From: Rubrolithibacter danxiaensis
Lineage (GTDB): Bacteria > Bacteroidota > Bacteroidia > Sphingobacteriales > Sphingobacteriaceae
Reading direction: 5' to 3'
DNA length: 64,000 bases
Assembly (NCBI RefSeq): GCF_047272945.1
Contig: NZ_JBKOPS010000001.1
Span: 372,001 to 436,000 of the forward strand
The stretch's first letter is position 1. Each line of letters begins with the position of its first letter. Below, one piece after another: positions 8,194 through 17,122 of the stretch. Below the pieces are notes generated by a model. It was not told the DNA's origin. It ran no database searches and saw only the letters and a program-made list of their open reading frames with translations. The position numbers and the translations under genes are program-made.

Positions 8194-9216
8194 ATGATTT
8201 CTATTTTGACATTGGAGAAACGAAAAAATGCGTTCAGAGAACTGGGCCAGTATCTGGCAGACCCGGATGAGCAATTAAACCAATTAATTAATTCAGCCCA
8301 TCACCATAATCCATGGTTTACACCTCAGGAAACACACAGAGCGGTGAAGGCCCTCGCACAGATGCTGAATAAAGAAGATATAGATCACTGGTTAGGGTAC
8401 GTTCAACCCATTACTGAAATAAAAAAGATCGGTCTTGTGCTTGCAGGCAATATTCCACTTGTTGGCTTACACGATATTTTATGTGTTCTTGCAACGGGCA
8501 ACCATGCACTGATAAAGTTATCTTCCCAGGATAAAAAACTCATCCCGCATCTTTTAAATATGTTAACTGAATTTGAGCCTGCCTTTGCTTCACACTTCTC
8601 TTACACAGAAAAGTTAGAAGCATTTGACGCTGTTATTGCTACGGGCAGCAACAATACAGCCAGGTATTTTGAATATTATTTTGGAAAAGTACCGCATATC
8701 ATACGGAAAAACAGGAACAGTGTAGCAGTTCTTTCAGGAAAAGAAAGCCCTGAACAGTTAGCGGCTTTAGGGGATGATATTTTTAGTTATTTCGGCCTGG
8801 GATGCAGAAACGTTTCAAAACTTTTTGTACCGGTACAATACTCGTTCACCCCCTTATTTCAAGCGATAGAGCGCTTTAATACTGTTGGTAATCATTATAA
8901 GTACATAAACAATTACGATTATAATAAATCTATTTTTCTGGTTAACGGAAACAAGCATTTGGATAACGGCTTTTTACTGATCAAACAGGATGAAAAAACA
9001 GCTTCTCCTCTTGCAACTGTTTACTATGAAGAATATGAAACTCTGGAGGAGCTTAACACTAAGTTAAATGCGTTGTCGAACGAACTTCAATGCGTGGTGA
9101 GTATGCTCCCTTTACAGGTAAAAGAGTGTCTGGTAGATTTTGGACAAAGCCAGCACCCTAAACTCTGGGATTATGCCGATGGAATAAATACGATAAAATT
9201 CCTTCAGGACTTGTAA
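8194..9216 (+). CDS. LuxC-like acyl-CoA reductase
   Basis: Predicted 340-aa NADPH-dependent acyl-CoA/acyl-protein reductase of the LuxC family, within the aldehyde dehydrogenase superfamily. Visible are the nucleotide-binding strand VLAGNIPLVGLHDIL (about 82-96), VIATGSNNTARYFEYYF (147-163) and the putative catalytic cysteine C204 in DIFSYFGLGCRNVSKLF. The ATG at 8194 is preferred over a TTG three bases earlier. It is divergent from the ferredoxin, an arrangement I recall as common in Bacteroidota. No luciferase or LuxD/E partner is present, so bioluminescence is not implied; the substrate is unknown. Confidence 0.78.
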   Translation: MISILTLEKRKNAFRELGQYLADPDEQLNQLINSAHHHNPWFTPQETHRAVKALAQMLNKEDIDHWLGYVQPITEIKKIGLVLAGNIPLVGLHDILCVLATGNHALIKLSSQDKKLIPHLLNMLTEFEPAFASHFSYTEKLEAFDAVIATGSNNTARYFEYYFGKVPHIIRKNRNSVAVLSGKESPEQLAALGDDIFSYFGLGCRNVSKLFVPVQYSFTPLFQAIERFNTVGNHYKYINNYDYNKSIFLVNGNKHLDNGFLLIKQDEKTASPLATVYYEEYETLEELNTKLNALSNELQCVVSMLPLQVKECLVDFGQSQHPKLWDYADGINTIKFLQDL

Positions 9217-9261
9217 AATTCTCCGGTTCCATTTGCAGGGAAAATTTTACCTTTGATCAAA

Positions 9262-9471
9262 ATGTATATTATTAAAGTAAAGGGAGTAGCAAAAATTCCG
9301 GATTATGTACAATTACGGGATGAAAAGTTTACTCTTCTGGCTTATTTCAGGGTCGACAGACCTGAAAAATCACTGGAAAAAATTGGATTAGGGGATAAGA
9401 CGGACTACATAATGAACCTTGTTAAGAATCTTCCTTTCGGGCAGATCGTTAAATTAGATATTGAGAAATGA
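9262..9471 (+). CDS. Small conserved protein preceding ftsE
   Basis: A 69-aa protein (MYIIKVKGVAKIPDYVQLRD...) with mixed alpha/beta character, no signal peptide and no membrane segment. The ATG at 9262 is favoured over an in-frame TTG at 9253. Its stop overlaps the start of ftsE (ATGA), so the two are almost certainly co-translated. I do not recognise the family beyond a conserved Bacteroidota hypothetical. Its position suggests a role linked to the FtsE ATPase. Confidence 0.75.
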   Translation: MYIIKVKGVAKIPDYVQLRDEKFTLLAYFRVDRPEKSLEKIGLGDKTDYIMNLVKNLPFGQIVKLDIEK

Positions 9472-10151
9472 TCGGTAATTCAGTAATAAAACTCCAAAAC
9501 GTTGATGTTTACCAGCAGAAACACCTGGTATTATCGAATGTAAATTTACATATAGATAAAGGAGAGTTTGTTTTCCTTATCGGGCAGACAGGATCGGGAA
9601 AGAGCAGTTTGTTAAAGATTATTTACGGAGATCTCCACATTGCTGCCGGAGAAGGCCACGTAGCAAGTTTTGATCTAAAAAAATTAGCCGAAAAGGATGT
9701 ACCTTTTTTGCGCAGAAAGCTCGGAATAGTGTTTCAGGACTTCCAGTTGTTAACCGACAGGACAGTAGAACAAAACCTGCAGTTTGTTATGCGTGCTACC
9801 GGATGGAAAGAAAAAAATTTGATTTCAGAACGCATACGCGATGTACTGGAAAAAGTAGGCCTGCGTTCAAAAATAAAGAAAATGCCGCATGAACTTTCCG
9901 GCGGCGAACAGCAGCGGGTAGTTATTGCAAGAGCATTGTTAAACGATCCGGAAATTATACTTGCAGATGAGCCTACGGGGAACCTAGATCCTGAAACATC
10001 AGAAGAAATTGTTTTACTGCTTAAAGCTATAAGCAGTTCTGGCACTGCGGTTTTAATGGCTACACACGATTATCACATGATCCGCACTTTTCCTTCCCGG
10101 ATTATTAAATGCGAAAACGGGCTGGTTCATGAAGATGTAAAAATTGTATAA
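9468..10151 (+). CDS. ftsE: Cell-division ABC ATPase FtsE
   Basis: ABC ATPase of 227 aa that, with membrane partner FtsX, regulates septal peptidoglycan hydrolases. Walker A is GQTGSGKSSLLK (about 39-50), the Q-loop is VFQDFQLL, the signature is LSGGEQQRVVIARALL, Walker B is IILADEPTGNLD, and the H-loop is THDYHM. The FQDFQLL / PHELSGGEQQR pattern and the length fit FtsE rather than the lipoprotein exporter LolD, though LolD-like proteins are close. No ftsX gene follows; the next genes are grpE and dnaJ. Confidence 0.82.
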   Translation: MIGNSVIKLQNVDVYQQKHLVLSNVNLHIDKGEFVFLIGQTGSGKSSLLKIIYGDLHIAAGEGHVASFDLKKLAEKDVPFLRRKLGIVFQDFQLLTDRTVEQNLQFVMRATGWKEKNLISERIRDVLEKVGLRSKIKKMPHELSGGEQQRVVIARALLNDPEIILADEPTGNLDPETSEEIVLLLKAISSSGTAVLMATHDYHMIRTFPSRIIKCENGLVHEDVKIV

Positions 10152-10253
10152 TCAGTTATTTACAGCAGGTCAAAATGTTAGAACAGTAAAAAATATCACT
10201 GACAGCATGACCGTTTTTTTGTATTGGCAAAAATTTTGTCAAAAGAGATTATT

Positions 10254-10838
10254 ATGAATATTTCAGACATGTTGAAGAAAAAGATTCAGAACCAGGAAGA
10301 AGAATTACAAAATGCTGAAAATCCTCAATCGGGACAGGAGCAGGAAATAATGAACGAGCAGAACAATACAGCTGATGATGCCCAAAATGCTGAAGTAGAA
10401 AAACTTCGTGCCGAAGTGGTTGAACTAAACAACAAATACGTGAGACTGTACGCCGAATTTGATAATTTCAAGCGCCGTACAAGTAAAGAACGCGTGGAAT
10501 TGCTTCAAACAGCCGGAAAAGATGTTCTCGTAAGCCTTTTACCTGTTATAGATGACTTTGAACGGGCCTTGAAGGCAATGGAAGTGGCTACCGAGGTAGC
10601 GCCCGTAAAAGCAGGCGTTGAATTAGTTCATAATAAGTTGAAAAATATTCTGTCCCAGCAGGGATTGAAAGAAATGGAATCAAAGGGAGCGCCTTTCGAT
10701 CCGGATTTGCAGGAAGCTATTTCTAACATACCTGCCCCTTCTGAAGATTTAAAAGGAAAAGTAATCGACGAAGTCGAAAAAGGTTACTATCTTAATGATA
10801 AAGTTATACGATTTGCAAAAGTTGTTGTAGGAGCATAA
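10254..10838 (+). CDS. grpE: Nucleotide exchange factor GrpE
   Basis: Cochaperone that releases ADP from DnaK. At 194 aa it has a charged, glutamine- and glutamate-rich N-terminus (1-45), a long coiled coil (about 45-95: LRAEVVELNNKYVRLYAEFD), the conserved FDNFKRRTSKER, and the C-terminal beta wing with GAPFDPDLQEAI and VEKGYYLNDKVIRFAKVVV. The ATG at 10254 is chosen over an in-frame TTG at 10224 that would add ten unconserved residues. dnaJ follows after 71 bp, so both are probably one heat-shock unit. Confidence 0.95.
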   Translation: MNISDMLKKKIQNQEEELQNAENPQSGQEQEIMNEQNNTADDAQNAEVEKLRAEVVELNNKYVRLYAEFDNFKRRTSKERVELLQTAGKDVLVSLLPVIDDFERALKAMEVATEVAPVKAGVELVHNKLKNILSQQGLKEMESKGAPFDPDLQEAISNIPAPSEDLKGKVIDEVEKGYYLNDKVIRFAKVVVGA

Positions 10839-10909
10839 ACAGTGAGTGAATTGAATGAAAGGATTAGAATTAGATGCTCTTCCATTCAATAATCAATCTT
10901 AAATAAAAG

Positions 10910-12061
10910 ATGTCAAAAAGAGATTATTACGACATATTAGGCGTTTCCAGGAATGCCGCAGCCGATGAGATTAAAAAAGCTTATCGTAAACTGGCCATTA
11001 AGTACCACCCCGACAAAAATCCCGGCGATAAAGAGGCAGAAGAGAAGTTTAAGGAGGCTGCTGAAGCATACGAAATTTTAAGCAGCCAGGAAAAACGCCA
11101 GCGTTATGACCAGTTTGGACACGCGGGGACAAGCGGAGCCGGCGGATATGGCGGCGGAATGAACATGGAAGATATCTTCAGTCAGTTTGGAGATATCTTT
11201 GGAGGCGGAAGCCCGTTTGAAAGTTTTTTTGGTGGCGGGCAGCAGGGACGCGGTGGAAGCCGTCGGGCTGCAAGAGGAACCAATCTCAGAATTAAAGTAA
11301 AATTAACCCTTGAGGAAATTGCCAAAGGAGCAGAGAAAAAGATCAGGGTTAACAAACAGGTAGTTTGCCAAACATGTGATGGAACCGGGGCAAAAGACCG
11401 TTCTTCATTCAGCACCTGTAATACATGCGGTGGCTCGGGAAGTATTCGCCGGGTTACTAACACCATCTTGGGGCAAATGCAAACTACCAGCACCTGCCCT
11501 ACCTGTAACGGAGAAGGAACACAAATTACCTCGAAATGCACTGCCTGCCACGGCGATGGTGTTGTAAGAGGAGAAGAAACAATTTCCATTAACATACCAG
11601 CCGGTGTAAGCGAAGGAATGCAGTTATCCATGGGAGGAAAAGGAAATGCAGCTCCAAGAGGAGGCTCTCCGGGCGATCTGATTATTCTGATTGAAGAAAT
11701 CCCTCATGAATTTTTAAGTCGTGAAGGTAATAATGTGGTGTACGACCTGCATATCAGCTTTATTGATGCAGCCCTGGGCTCAAGTGTGGAAGTGCCTACC
11801 ATCGATGGAAAAGCAAAAATAAAAATAGAACCGGGAACACAGGGAGGTAAAATTTTGCGATTAAAAGGCAAAGGAGTACCCGAAGTAAACTCGTACCATC
11901 GTGGAGACCAGCTAGTGTATGTGAATATCTGGACGCCAAAAGCCCTGTCAAGAGAAGAGCGGGATCTTCTTGAAAAACTCCAGGCATCTCCTAATTTCAA
12001 ACCGCAGCCGGGAAAAAATGAAAAAAGTTTCTTTGATCGGATGAAAGAATATTTTGAGTAA
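10910..12061 (+). CDS. dnaJ: Chaperone DnaJ
   Basis: Full-length type I Hsp40 (383 aa) that delivers clients to DnaK and stimulates its ATPase. The J-domain (1-70) contains YHPDKNPGDKEAEEKF with the HPD tripeptide. A glycine/phenylalanine-rich region (75-125) follows, then four CxxCxGxG zinc-binding repeats (CQTCDGTG, CNTCGGSG, CPTCNGEG, CTACHGDG; about 150-220) and the C-terminal substrate-binding domains. A strong terminator lies 23 bp after the stop. Confidence 0.97.
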   Translation: MSKRDYYDILGVSRNAAADEIKKAYRKLAIKYHPDKNPGDKEAEEKFKEAAEAYEILSSQEKRQRYDQFGHAGTSGAGGYGGGMNMEDIFSQFGDIFGGGSPFESFFGGGQQGRGGSRRAARGTNLRIKVKLTLEEIAKGAEKKIRVNKQVVCQTCDGTGAKDRSSFSTCNTCGGSGSIRRVTNTILGQMQTTSTCPTCNGEGTQITSKCTACHGDGVVRGEETISINIPAGVSEGMQLSMGGKGNAAPRGGSPGDLIILIEEIPHEFLSREGNNVVYDLHISFIDAALGSSVEVPTIDGKAKIKIEPGTQGGKILRLKGKGVPEVNSYHRGDQLVYVNIWTPKALSREERDLLEKLQASPNFKPQPGKNEKSFFDRMKEYFE

Positions 12062-12084
12062 TAAATAAATTTATCAGAAATATG

Positions 12085-12120
12085 AACGCCTGCTTCAAGT
12101 TTGAAGCAGGCGTTTTATTT
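12085..12120 (+). terminator. Intrinsic terminator after dnaJ
   Basis: Perfect 12-bp stem AACGCCTGCTTC / GAAGCAGGCGTT (12085-12096 and 12103-12114) with a 6-nt loop, followed by TTATTTTATTTT. Confidence 0.9.
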
Positions 12121-12166
12121 TATTTTAAATCTATACCTGTTGTCACGTTACTAAAAATCTAATTAA

Positions 12167-12646
12167 ATGAATCTTACCTACCCTAAGCTAAGGCCCGCTA
12201 AACCTGAAGACCTGGCTGAAATACAGCAACTTTATATTGATACCATTTCCACAATTTGTAAAAAAGATTATAATGAAAATCAAATTCAGGCCTGGATTTC
12301 AGGTATTGAAAATAAGCAACGCTGGATTGATGCGCTTATAAAACAACATTTTGTAGTAGCAGAATTAAATGATGAGATTATTGGTTATGCATCATTAGCT
12401 GATGGCTGCCATATTGATCTTTTTTATGTGCATAAAAACTACCAAAGACAAGGTATTGCAAATCAATTGCTCCAGGAATTAGAAAAAGAAGCAATCAAAT
12501 TACAGATTAACATTTTAACTTCCAATGTAAGTAAGACAGCTAAACCTTTTTTTGAAAAGAACGGATTTAAGGTAGTATTAGAACAGGTAAACAACATAAA
12601 GGGCGTTGAAATTATGAATTACAGAATGATAAAAGAACTGGCATAA
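12167..12646 (+). CDS. GNAT-family N-acetyltransferase
   Basis: A 159-aa acetyl-CoA-dependent acetyltransferase. The acetyl-CoA binding loop is visible as HKNYQRQGIANQLLQELEKE (about 106-125), preceded by the strand IDLFYV, and followed by the typical C-terminal FFEKNGFKVV. It most resembles the YafP/ElaA-like small-molecule acetyltransferases. The substrate cannot be determined. It sits alone after the dnaJ terminator. Confidence 0.88.
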   Translation: MNLTYPKLRPAKPEDLAEIQQLYIDTISTICKKDYNENQIQAWISGIENKQRWIDALIKQHFVVAELNDEIIGYASLADGCHIDLFYVHKNYQRQGIANQLLQELEKEAIKLQINILTSNVSKTAKPFFEKNGFKVVLEQVNNIKGVEIMNYRMIKELA

Positions 12647-12730
12647 GCATGTATTCTTAAGATAGAGTAATCAGAAGATCAGAGAAGCATTTATGTGAAC
12701 GGCATTGCTGAAAAAATAAAACGCGGATTT

Positions 12731-13312
12731 TCACTTCATTAATCTTGCCACGTACTTGCCAATAATATCAAATTCCAGATTTACACTATCTCCCGCTTTG
12801 ACATGCTGTAAATTAGTATGCTCAAAAGTGTAAGGAATGATAGCAACAGAAAACCGGTCTTCCCGCGAATTGACTACTGTTAAACTAATCCCATTCACGC
12901 AGATAGAGCCTTTTTCTACAGTCACATTTCCTGAAGAAGAATCGTATTTGAACGTATAAAACCAGCTTCCGTTTTCTTCCTGCACCGAAACGCAAGTTGC
13001 AACCTGATCTACATGCCCCTGAACAATATGCCCATCCAGGCGGCCATTCATCTGCATACAGCGTTCCAGATTTACAAAATCACCTGCTTTCAAAGCATTG
13101 AGGTTGGTTTTTTGAAGGGTTTCATGTATTGCTGTTACAGTATGTTCCCCGTCTTTTAAATCAACTACTGTTAAACAAACTCCGTTATGAGCAACGCTCT
13201 GATCAATTTTCAACTCGTTTGAAATAGCGCTTCTGATACTGATATGCAGGTTATCCAGCTCTTTTTTCACCGAACTTACAACACCCAAAGTTTCAATTAT
13301 TCCTGTGAACAT
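12731..13312 (-). CDS. ribE: Riboflavin synthase, alpha subunit
   Basis: Enzyme of 193 aa dismutating two 6,7-dimethyl-8-ribityllumazine molecules into riboflavin. It has the hallmark start MFTGIIETLGVV and two tandem lumazine-binding barrels. Barrel one (1-95) includes VAHNGVCLTVV and barrel two (98-190) includes the equivalent VNGISLTVVNS, with GHIVQGHVDQV between them. No other rib genes are nearby and no FMN riboswitch is evident upstream. It lies 63 bp downstream of the biotin carboxylase gene on the same strand. Confidence 0.95.
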   Translation of the reverse strand: MFTGIIETLGVVSSVKKELDNLHISIRSAISNELKIDQSVAHNGVCLTVVDLKDGEHTVTAIHETLQKTNLNALKAGDFVNLERCMQMNGRLDGHIVQGHVDQVATCVSVQEENGSWFYTFKYDSSSGNVTVEKGSICVNGISLTVVNSREDRFSVAIIPYTFEHTNLQHVKAGDSVNLEFDIIGKYVARLMK

Positions 13313-13375
13313 GAAGGCAAATTTACAACTTCAGATTTACTTGCGAGCGGTGCATGGATTAGTAGTAGCATGCTA

Positions 13376-14863
13376 TCAGATATTTTTCCTGTTACGCTGC
13401 CAGTTAGAAACAGGAGCTTCGTTTGGTTCTGTTACAATGGCATTTTGCTGCGAGTTTTTTAGAAGCTTTGCTGCAAGTAAGGCTGCGATCAAAGCTTCCT
13501 CCTCATCGTCAATTTTAAGTGATCCGGGTTTGTAGTATTTATTTACAAAATGAGTATCAAAGTTCCCTGAACTAAATGCGTGATGCTGCATCACAAATTT
13601 TCCGAAACCCAATGTAGTTTTTATTCCGATTATTTGGTACTCGTCAATTGCACGTACCATCCGGGTAATTGCTTCTTCGCGGTCTTTTCCGTAAGTAACC
13701 AGTTTGGCTATCATTGGATCGTAATAAATAGGTATTTCCATTCCCTGTTCAAAACCATCATCAACCCGCACACCGGGGCCTTGCGGTATTTTATAGGTTT
13801 CAAGTGTTCCGATATCAGGTAAAAAATCGTTTTCAGGATCTTCTGCATAAACCCGTAATTCAAGAGCATGACCCTGAATCTGCAGGTCTTCCTGTTTAAA
13901 GCCTAATACCTCTCCGCGAGCAATTTTTATTTGTTCCTTAACCAGGTCAATCCCCGTTATAAGTTCAGTTACCGGGTGTTCAACCTGCAGACGGGTATTC
14001 ATCTCTAAAAAATAGAAATCGAGATTCTCATCTACAATAAACTCAACTGTTCCGGCACCGGTATATTTACAGGAACGGGCGATATCAACAGCACATTTAC
14101 CCATCTTTGCCCGCTTTTCAGCATCTAAAACAGATGAAGGTGCTTCTTCAATGACCTTTTGATGCCGCCGCTGTACGGAACATTCTCTTTCAAATAAGTG
14201 CACTATATTGCCGTGTTCATCACCCAGTATCTGTATCTCAACATGGCGGGGAGAAGTGACATAACGTTCAATAAAAACAGAACCATCGCCAAAGGCTGAA
14301 GTAGCTTCTGAAACCGCTAACTGCATTTGCTCTTCAAACTGTTCCGCTTGTTCTACAATACGCATCCCCTTTCCGCCGCCACCTGCCGCAGCTTTTATAA
14401 GAATTGGAAACCCCACTTCCTGCGCCCGTTTTTTGGCCTCCGTTATATCTGTAATTGCTTCTTCCGTTCCGGGAACCAGTGGAATTTCATATTTTAACGC
14501 AGCGGCCTTTGCAGATAATTTGTTTCCCATAATTTCCATTGCTTCAGCAGATGGACCGATTAACTTTATTCCTGCTTCTTTCAGTCGACGGGCAAACTCC
14601 GCATTTTCAGATAAGAACCCGTACCCAGGATGAACTGCATCTACGCCGGTAATTTTACATGCCTCTATTATTTTCGGGATAGATAAATAGGATTGTGCAG
14701 AAGACGGAGGGCCAATACAAACTGCTTCATCCGCATAGCGTACGTGCAGGGCACCTCGGTCTGCCTCAGAATATACGGCCACGGTTTTTATACTCATCTC
14801 ACGGGCAGAGCGCATGATCCGTAAGGCAATTTCACCACGGTTAGCAACAAGGATTTTTTTCAT
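13376..14863 (-). CDS. accC: Biotin carboxylase subunit of an acyl-CoA carboxylase
   Basis: ATP-grasp enzyme of 495 aa that carboxylates biotin on a carrier protein. It has KKILVANRGEIALRIMRSA at the N-terminus, the glycine-rich ATP loop IKAAAGGGGKGMR (about 157-169), the metal/catalytic EMNTRLQVEHPVTE (about 287-300) and the C-terminal YDPMIAKLVTYG. The usual AccC is about 450 aa; here a roughly 45-residue extension follows. No accB or carboxyltransferase gene is adjacent, so it may serve an acetyl- or propionyl-CoA carboxylase encoded elsewhere. Confidence 0.9.
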   Translation of the reverse strand: MKKILVANRGEIALRIMRSAREMSIKTVAVYSEADRGALHVRYADEAVCIGPPSSAQSYLSIPKIIEACKITGVDAVHPGYGFLSENAEFARRLKEAGIKLIGPSAEAMEIMGNKLSAKAAALKYEIPLVPGTEEAITDITEAKKRAQEVGFPILIKAAAGGGGKGMRIVEQAEQFEEQMQLAVSEATSAFGDGSVFIERYVTSPRHVEIQILGDEHGNIVHLFERECSVQRRHQKVIEEAPSSVLDAEKRAKMGKCAVDIARSCKYTGAGTVEFIVDENLDFYFLEMNTRLQVEHPVTELITGIDLVKEQIKIARGEVLGFKQEDLQIQGHALELRVYAEDPENDFLPDIGTLETYKIPQGPGVRVDDGFEQGMEIPIYYDPMIAKLVTYGKDREEAITRMVRAIDEYQIIGIKTTLGFGKFVMQHHAFSSGNFDTHFVNKYYKPGSLKIDDEEEALIAALLAAKLLKNSQQNAIVTEPNEAPVSNWQRNRKNI

Positions 14864-14879
14864 GTTAATCGGAAGCCCT

Positions 14880-15902
14880 TTAATGATCTATTTTATTTAA
14901 CACGTTAATCGTATAATCAATCATTTCCGAATCAATATCCAGATGGGTTACAAAACGCAATAACTGTTTACCAAACATGGTGCATTTAACTCCATACTGA
15001 CTTAAACGTTCTACTATGGTACTGTTATGCGCCTTGTGGTCAACCTCACAAATCACAATGTTGGTTTCGACCGGCAGCACACTTAGTATGTAGCTCTGCT
15101 CTCCCAATGCTGCAGCTAATATCCGGGCATGTGCATGATCTTCTGACAAACGTTTTATATTATTATTGAGGGCATAAATTCCTGCTGCCGCAAGATAGCC
15201 GGCCTGTCTCATTCCTCCGCCCAGCACTTTACGGATTCTTCTGGCTTTTTGTATGGTTTCAGCACTGCTAAGTAATACCGAGCCGACAGGTGCGCCAAGT
15301 CCTTTTGATAAGCATATAGAAATGCTTTCAAACATACGGCCATAAGCAGCAGGTTCGTCTTTTGTTTCTTCGAGTGCATTAAAAATGCGGGCACCATCCA
15401 GGTGCAGCGATAAATTCTTCAGCCGGCACAAATGATATATTGGTTCGATATCCTCGAGTCTGTAGTAGCTGCCTCCTCCCCGGTTAACTGTATTTTCTAA
15501 AGAAACAAGGCTGGATTTTGGATGGTGAATATTATCAGGGTTTATAGCATCTTCAATCAGATCTGCTGTCAATCGTCCCCTGTTACCTTCAAGCAATCGC
15601 ACCGAAGCCAGCGAATTAAAGGCAATCCCACCTCCCTCATAATTGTAAATGTGAGCAGTCTGATCTGTTATTACTTCCTCCATTGGGTTCGTAAAACATT
15701 TAATCGCTATCTGGTTGGTCATTGTACCAGAGGGGCAAAAAAGCCCTGCTTCCATACCAAACATTCTGGCGGCTTTCTGTTCAAGTGCTGCAACTGTTTC
15801 ATCTTCCCCGAAAACATCATCTCCTACTTTTGCAGAGAACATAGCGTCCAGCATTCCTTTTGAGGGTTTTGTAACGGTATCGCTGCGAAGATCAACTATC
15901 AT
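14880..15902 (-). CDS. ltaE: Low-specificity L-threonine aldolase
   Basis: PLP enzyme (340 aa) cleaving threonine and allo-threonine to glycine and acetaldehyde. N-terminal VDLRSDTVTKPSKGM and GDDVFGEDETV are hallmark motifs. The PLP-binding lysine is K200 in SICLSKGLGAPVGS, with the LHLDGARIFNA aspartate at about 169. It ends 17 bp before the accC start on the same strand, so ltaE and accC could be co-transcribed. A divergent gene lies upstream across a region holding a terminator-like hairpin. Confidence 0.92.
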   Translation of the reverse strand: MIVDLRSDTVTKPSKGMLDAMFSAKVGDDVFGEDETVAALEQKAARMFGMEAGLFCPSGTMTNQIAIKCFTNPMEEVITDQTAHIYNYEGGGIAFNSLASVRLLEGNRGRLTADLIEDAINPDNIHHPKSSLVSLENTVNRGGGSYYRLEDIEPIYHLCRLKNLSLHLDGARIFNALEETKDEPAAYGRMFESISICLSKGLGAPVGSVLLSSAETIQKARRIRKVLGGGMRQAGYLAAAGIYALNNNIKRLSEDHAHARILAAALGEQSYILSVLPVETNIVICEVDHKAHNSTIVERLSQYGVKCTMFGKQLLRFVTHLDIDSEMIDYTINVLNKIDH

Positions 15903-16006
15903 AAGATTAAAATATATTTATTTTAAAGAGGTTTTATAATTTTTACAAGACGCTGTTAACTTCAGCATAAACTTATATATTAGCAAATATTTAGGTACTT
16001 AAAAAA

Positions 16007-16043
16007 ATCTTAGTGTATCCTTAACACTAAGAATATTTTTTTT
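16007..16043. promoter_or_regulatory. Terminator-like hairpin in a divergent intergenic region
   Basis: CTTAGTGT (16009-16016) and ACACTAAG (16024-16031) form a perfect 8-bp stem with a 7-nt loop, flanked by an A-run (16001-16007) and an eight-T run (16036-16043). No gene ends here: ltaE starts to the left and the sugar kinase starts 32 bp to the right. It could be an attenuator in the kinase leader. A TACCTTAG sequence just downstream (16045-16052) resembles a Bacteroidota -7 box. Confidence 0.45.
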
Positions 16044-16074
16044 CTACCTTAGCAGAACTAACTTATTAAATTTT

Positions 16075-16932
16075 ATGATCATCATTGCAGACGGAGGGTC
16101 TACTAAAACGAACTGGTGCCTTATCAACAACGAAGGCAAAAAAATTTATTTTAATACCGAGGGCTACAATCCATATTTTGTTGACCGCAACTATATAACT
16201 AATTCATTAAAAGAAGGTTTACCAAAAGATCTTCCATTAAGCGAGATTAAAGAAGTTAACTATTACGGGGCTGGTGTTCATAACGAAGAGAAAGTTATTT
16301 TAATGGAAGATGCTTTTAAAGCGGTATTCACCTCCAGTAAAATCAATATCGGCCACGACCTTTTAGCTGCTGCACGTGCGCTTTTAGGAGTAGATTCAGG
16401 ATTTGCCGCGATTTTAGGAACGGGCACAAACAGCTGCATTTACGATGGTAAAGATATTACACATCAGATCAATTCTGCTGCCTATATTTTAGGAGATGAG
16501 GGCAGCGGCTGTTATATCGGAAAGAAACTGATTACAGATTATTTAAGAGGTTATATGCCTGAAGCGGTACGAGAAAACTTCTGGGAAACATACAAACTTA
16601 CTGCCGATGAAATTGAAGAACGTGTTTATACGCAACCTTTAGCCAACCGCTTTTTAGCCAGCTTCGCGAAATTTGCTTATGATAATAATATCAATATTGA
16701 ATACACCAGGAAAGTTGTAAGAACTTCTTTCGAGGATTTCTTTAAAAACCTGGTAACACATTATCCTGATTATCAAAGCTACACCTTTAACTGCATCGGT
16801 TCTGTAGGATATAACTTCAGAAACGTTCTGGAAGAACTGGTAATTGAAAACGGCATGAAAGTCGGAAAAATCCTGCGTTCTCCAATTGATGATCTTGTTA
16901 AATACCATATTGAATTAGCCCCTTCTATTTAA
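16075..16932 (+). CDS. BadF/BadG-type ATPase, probable N-acetylglucosamine kinase
   Basis: ASKHA-fold kinase (285 aa). The phosphate-1 loop is IIADGGSTKTNWCLI at the N-terminus, the phosphate-2 region is AILGTGTNSCIYDG (about 120-133), followed by LGDEGSGCYIGKK. This pattern matches BadF/BadG/BcrA/BcrD-domain proteins of Bacteroidota usually annotated as N-acetylglucosamine kinases; benzoyl-CoA reductase activators are unlikely because the cysteine ligands are missing. It stands alone, followed by a strong terminator. Confidence 0.75.
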   Translation: MIIIADGGSTKTNWCLINNEGKKIYFNTEGYNPYFVDRNYITNSLKEGLPKDLPLSEIKEVNYYGAGVHNEEKVILMEDAFKAVFTSSKINIGHDLLAAARALLGVDSGFAAILGTGTNSCIYDGKDITHQINSAAYILGDEGSGCYIGKKLITDYLRGYMPEAVRENFWETYKLTADEIEERVYTQPLANRFLASFAKFAYDNNINIEYTRKVVRTSFEDFFKNLVTHYPDYQSYTFNCIGSVGYNFRNVLEELVIENGMKVGKILRSPIDDLVKYHIELAPSI

Positions 16933-16963
16933 TAAGGAGCAAAAGAACTTCAAAATTAAATAA

Positions 16964-16988
16964 GGCCCGCATGCGGGCTTTATTTTTT
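16964..16988 (+). terminator. Intrinsic terminator after the sugar kinase
   Basis: Palindromic GC stem GCCCGC / GCGGGC (16965-16970, 16973-16978), extended by AAG/CTT, followed by TTTATTTTTT. Confidence 0.85.
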
Positions 16989-17122
16989 AACAGCCATCCT
17001 GCCTTTTCTTTTATTAAACAGAACCTAATTGAATTTCTCGCTGCCTTCTTCCATCGCCTGTTCGTTTTAATCAATTCCAAAAAATTATTGTTATCATTGA
17101 TTTTACTCCGAAAACTTGTACA

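Noticed and set aside
8191..9216. Bioluminescence genes, because of the LuxC-like protein
   Set aside because: No luciferase, LuxD or LuxE gene is present; LuxC-like reductases occur widely without luminescence.
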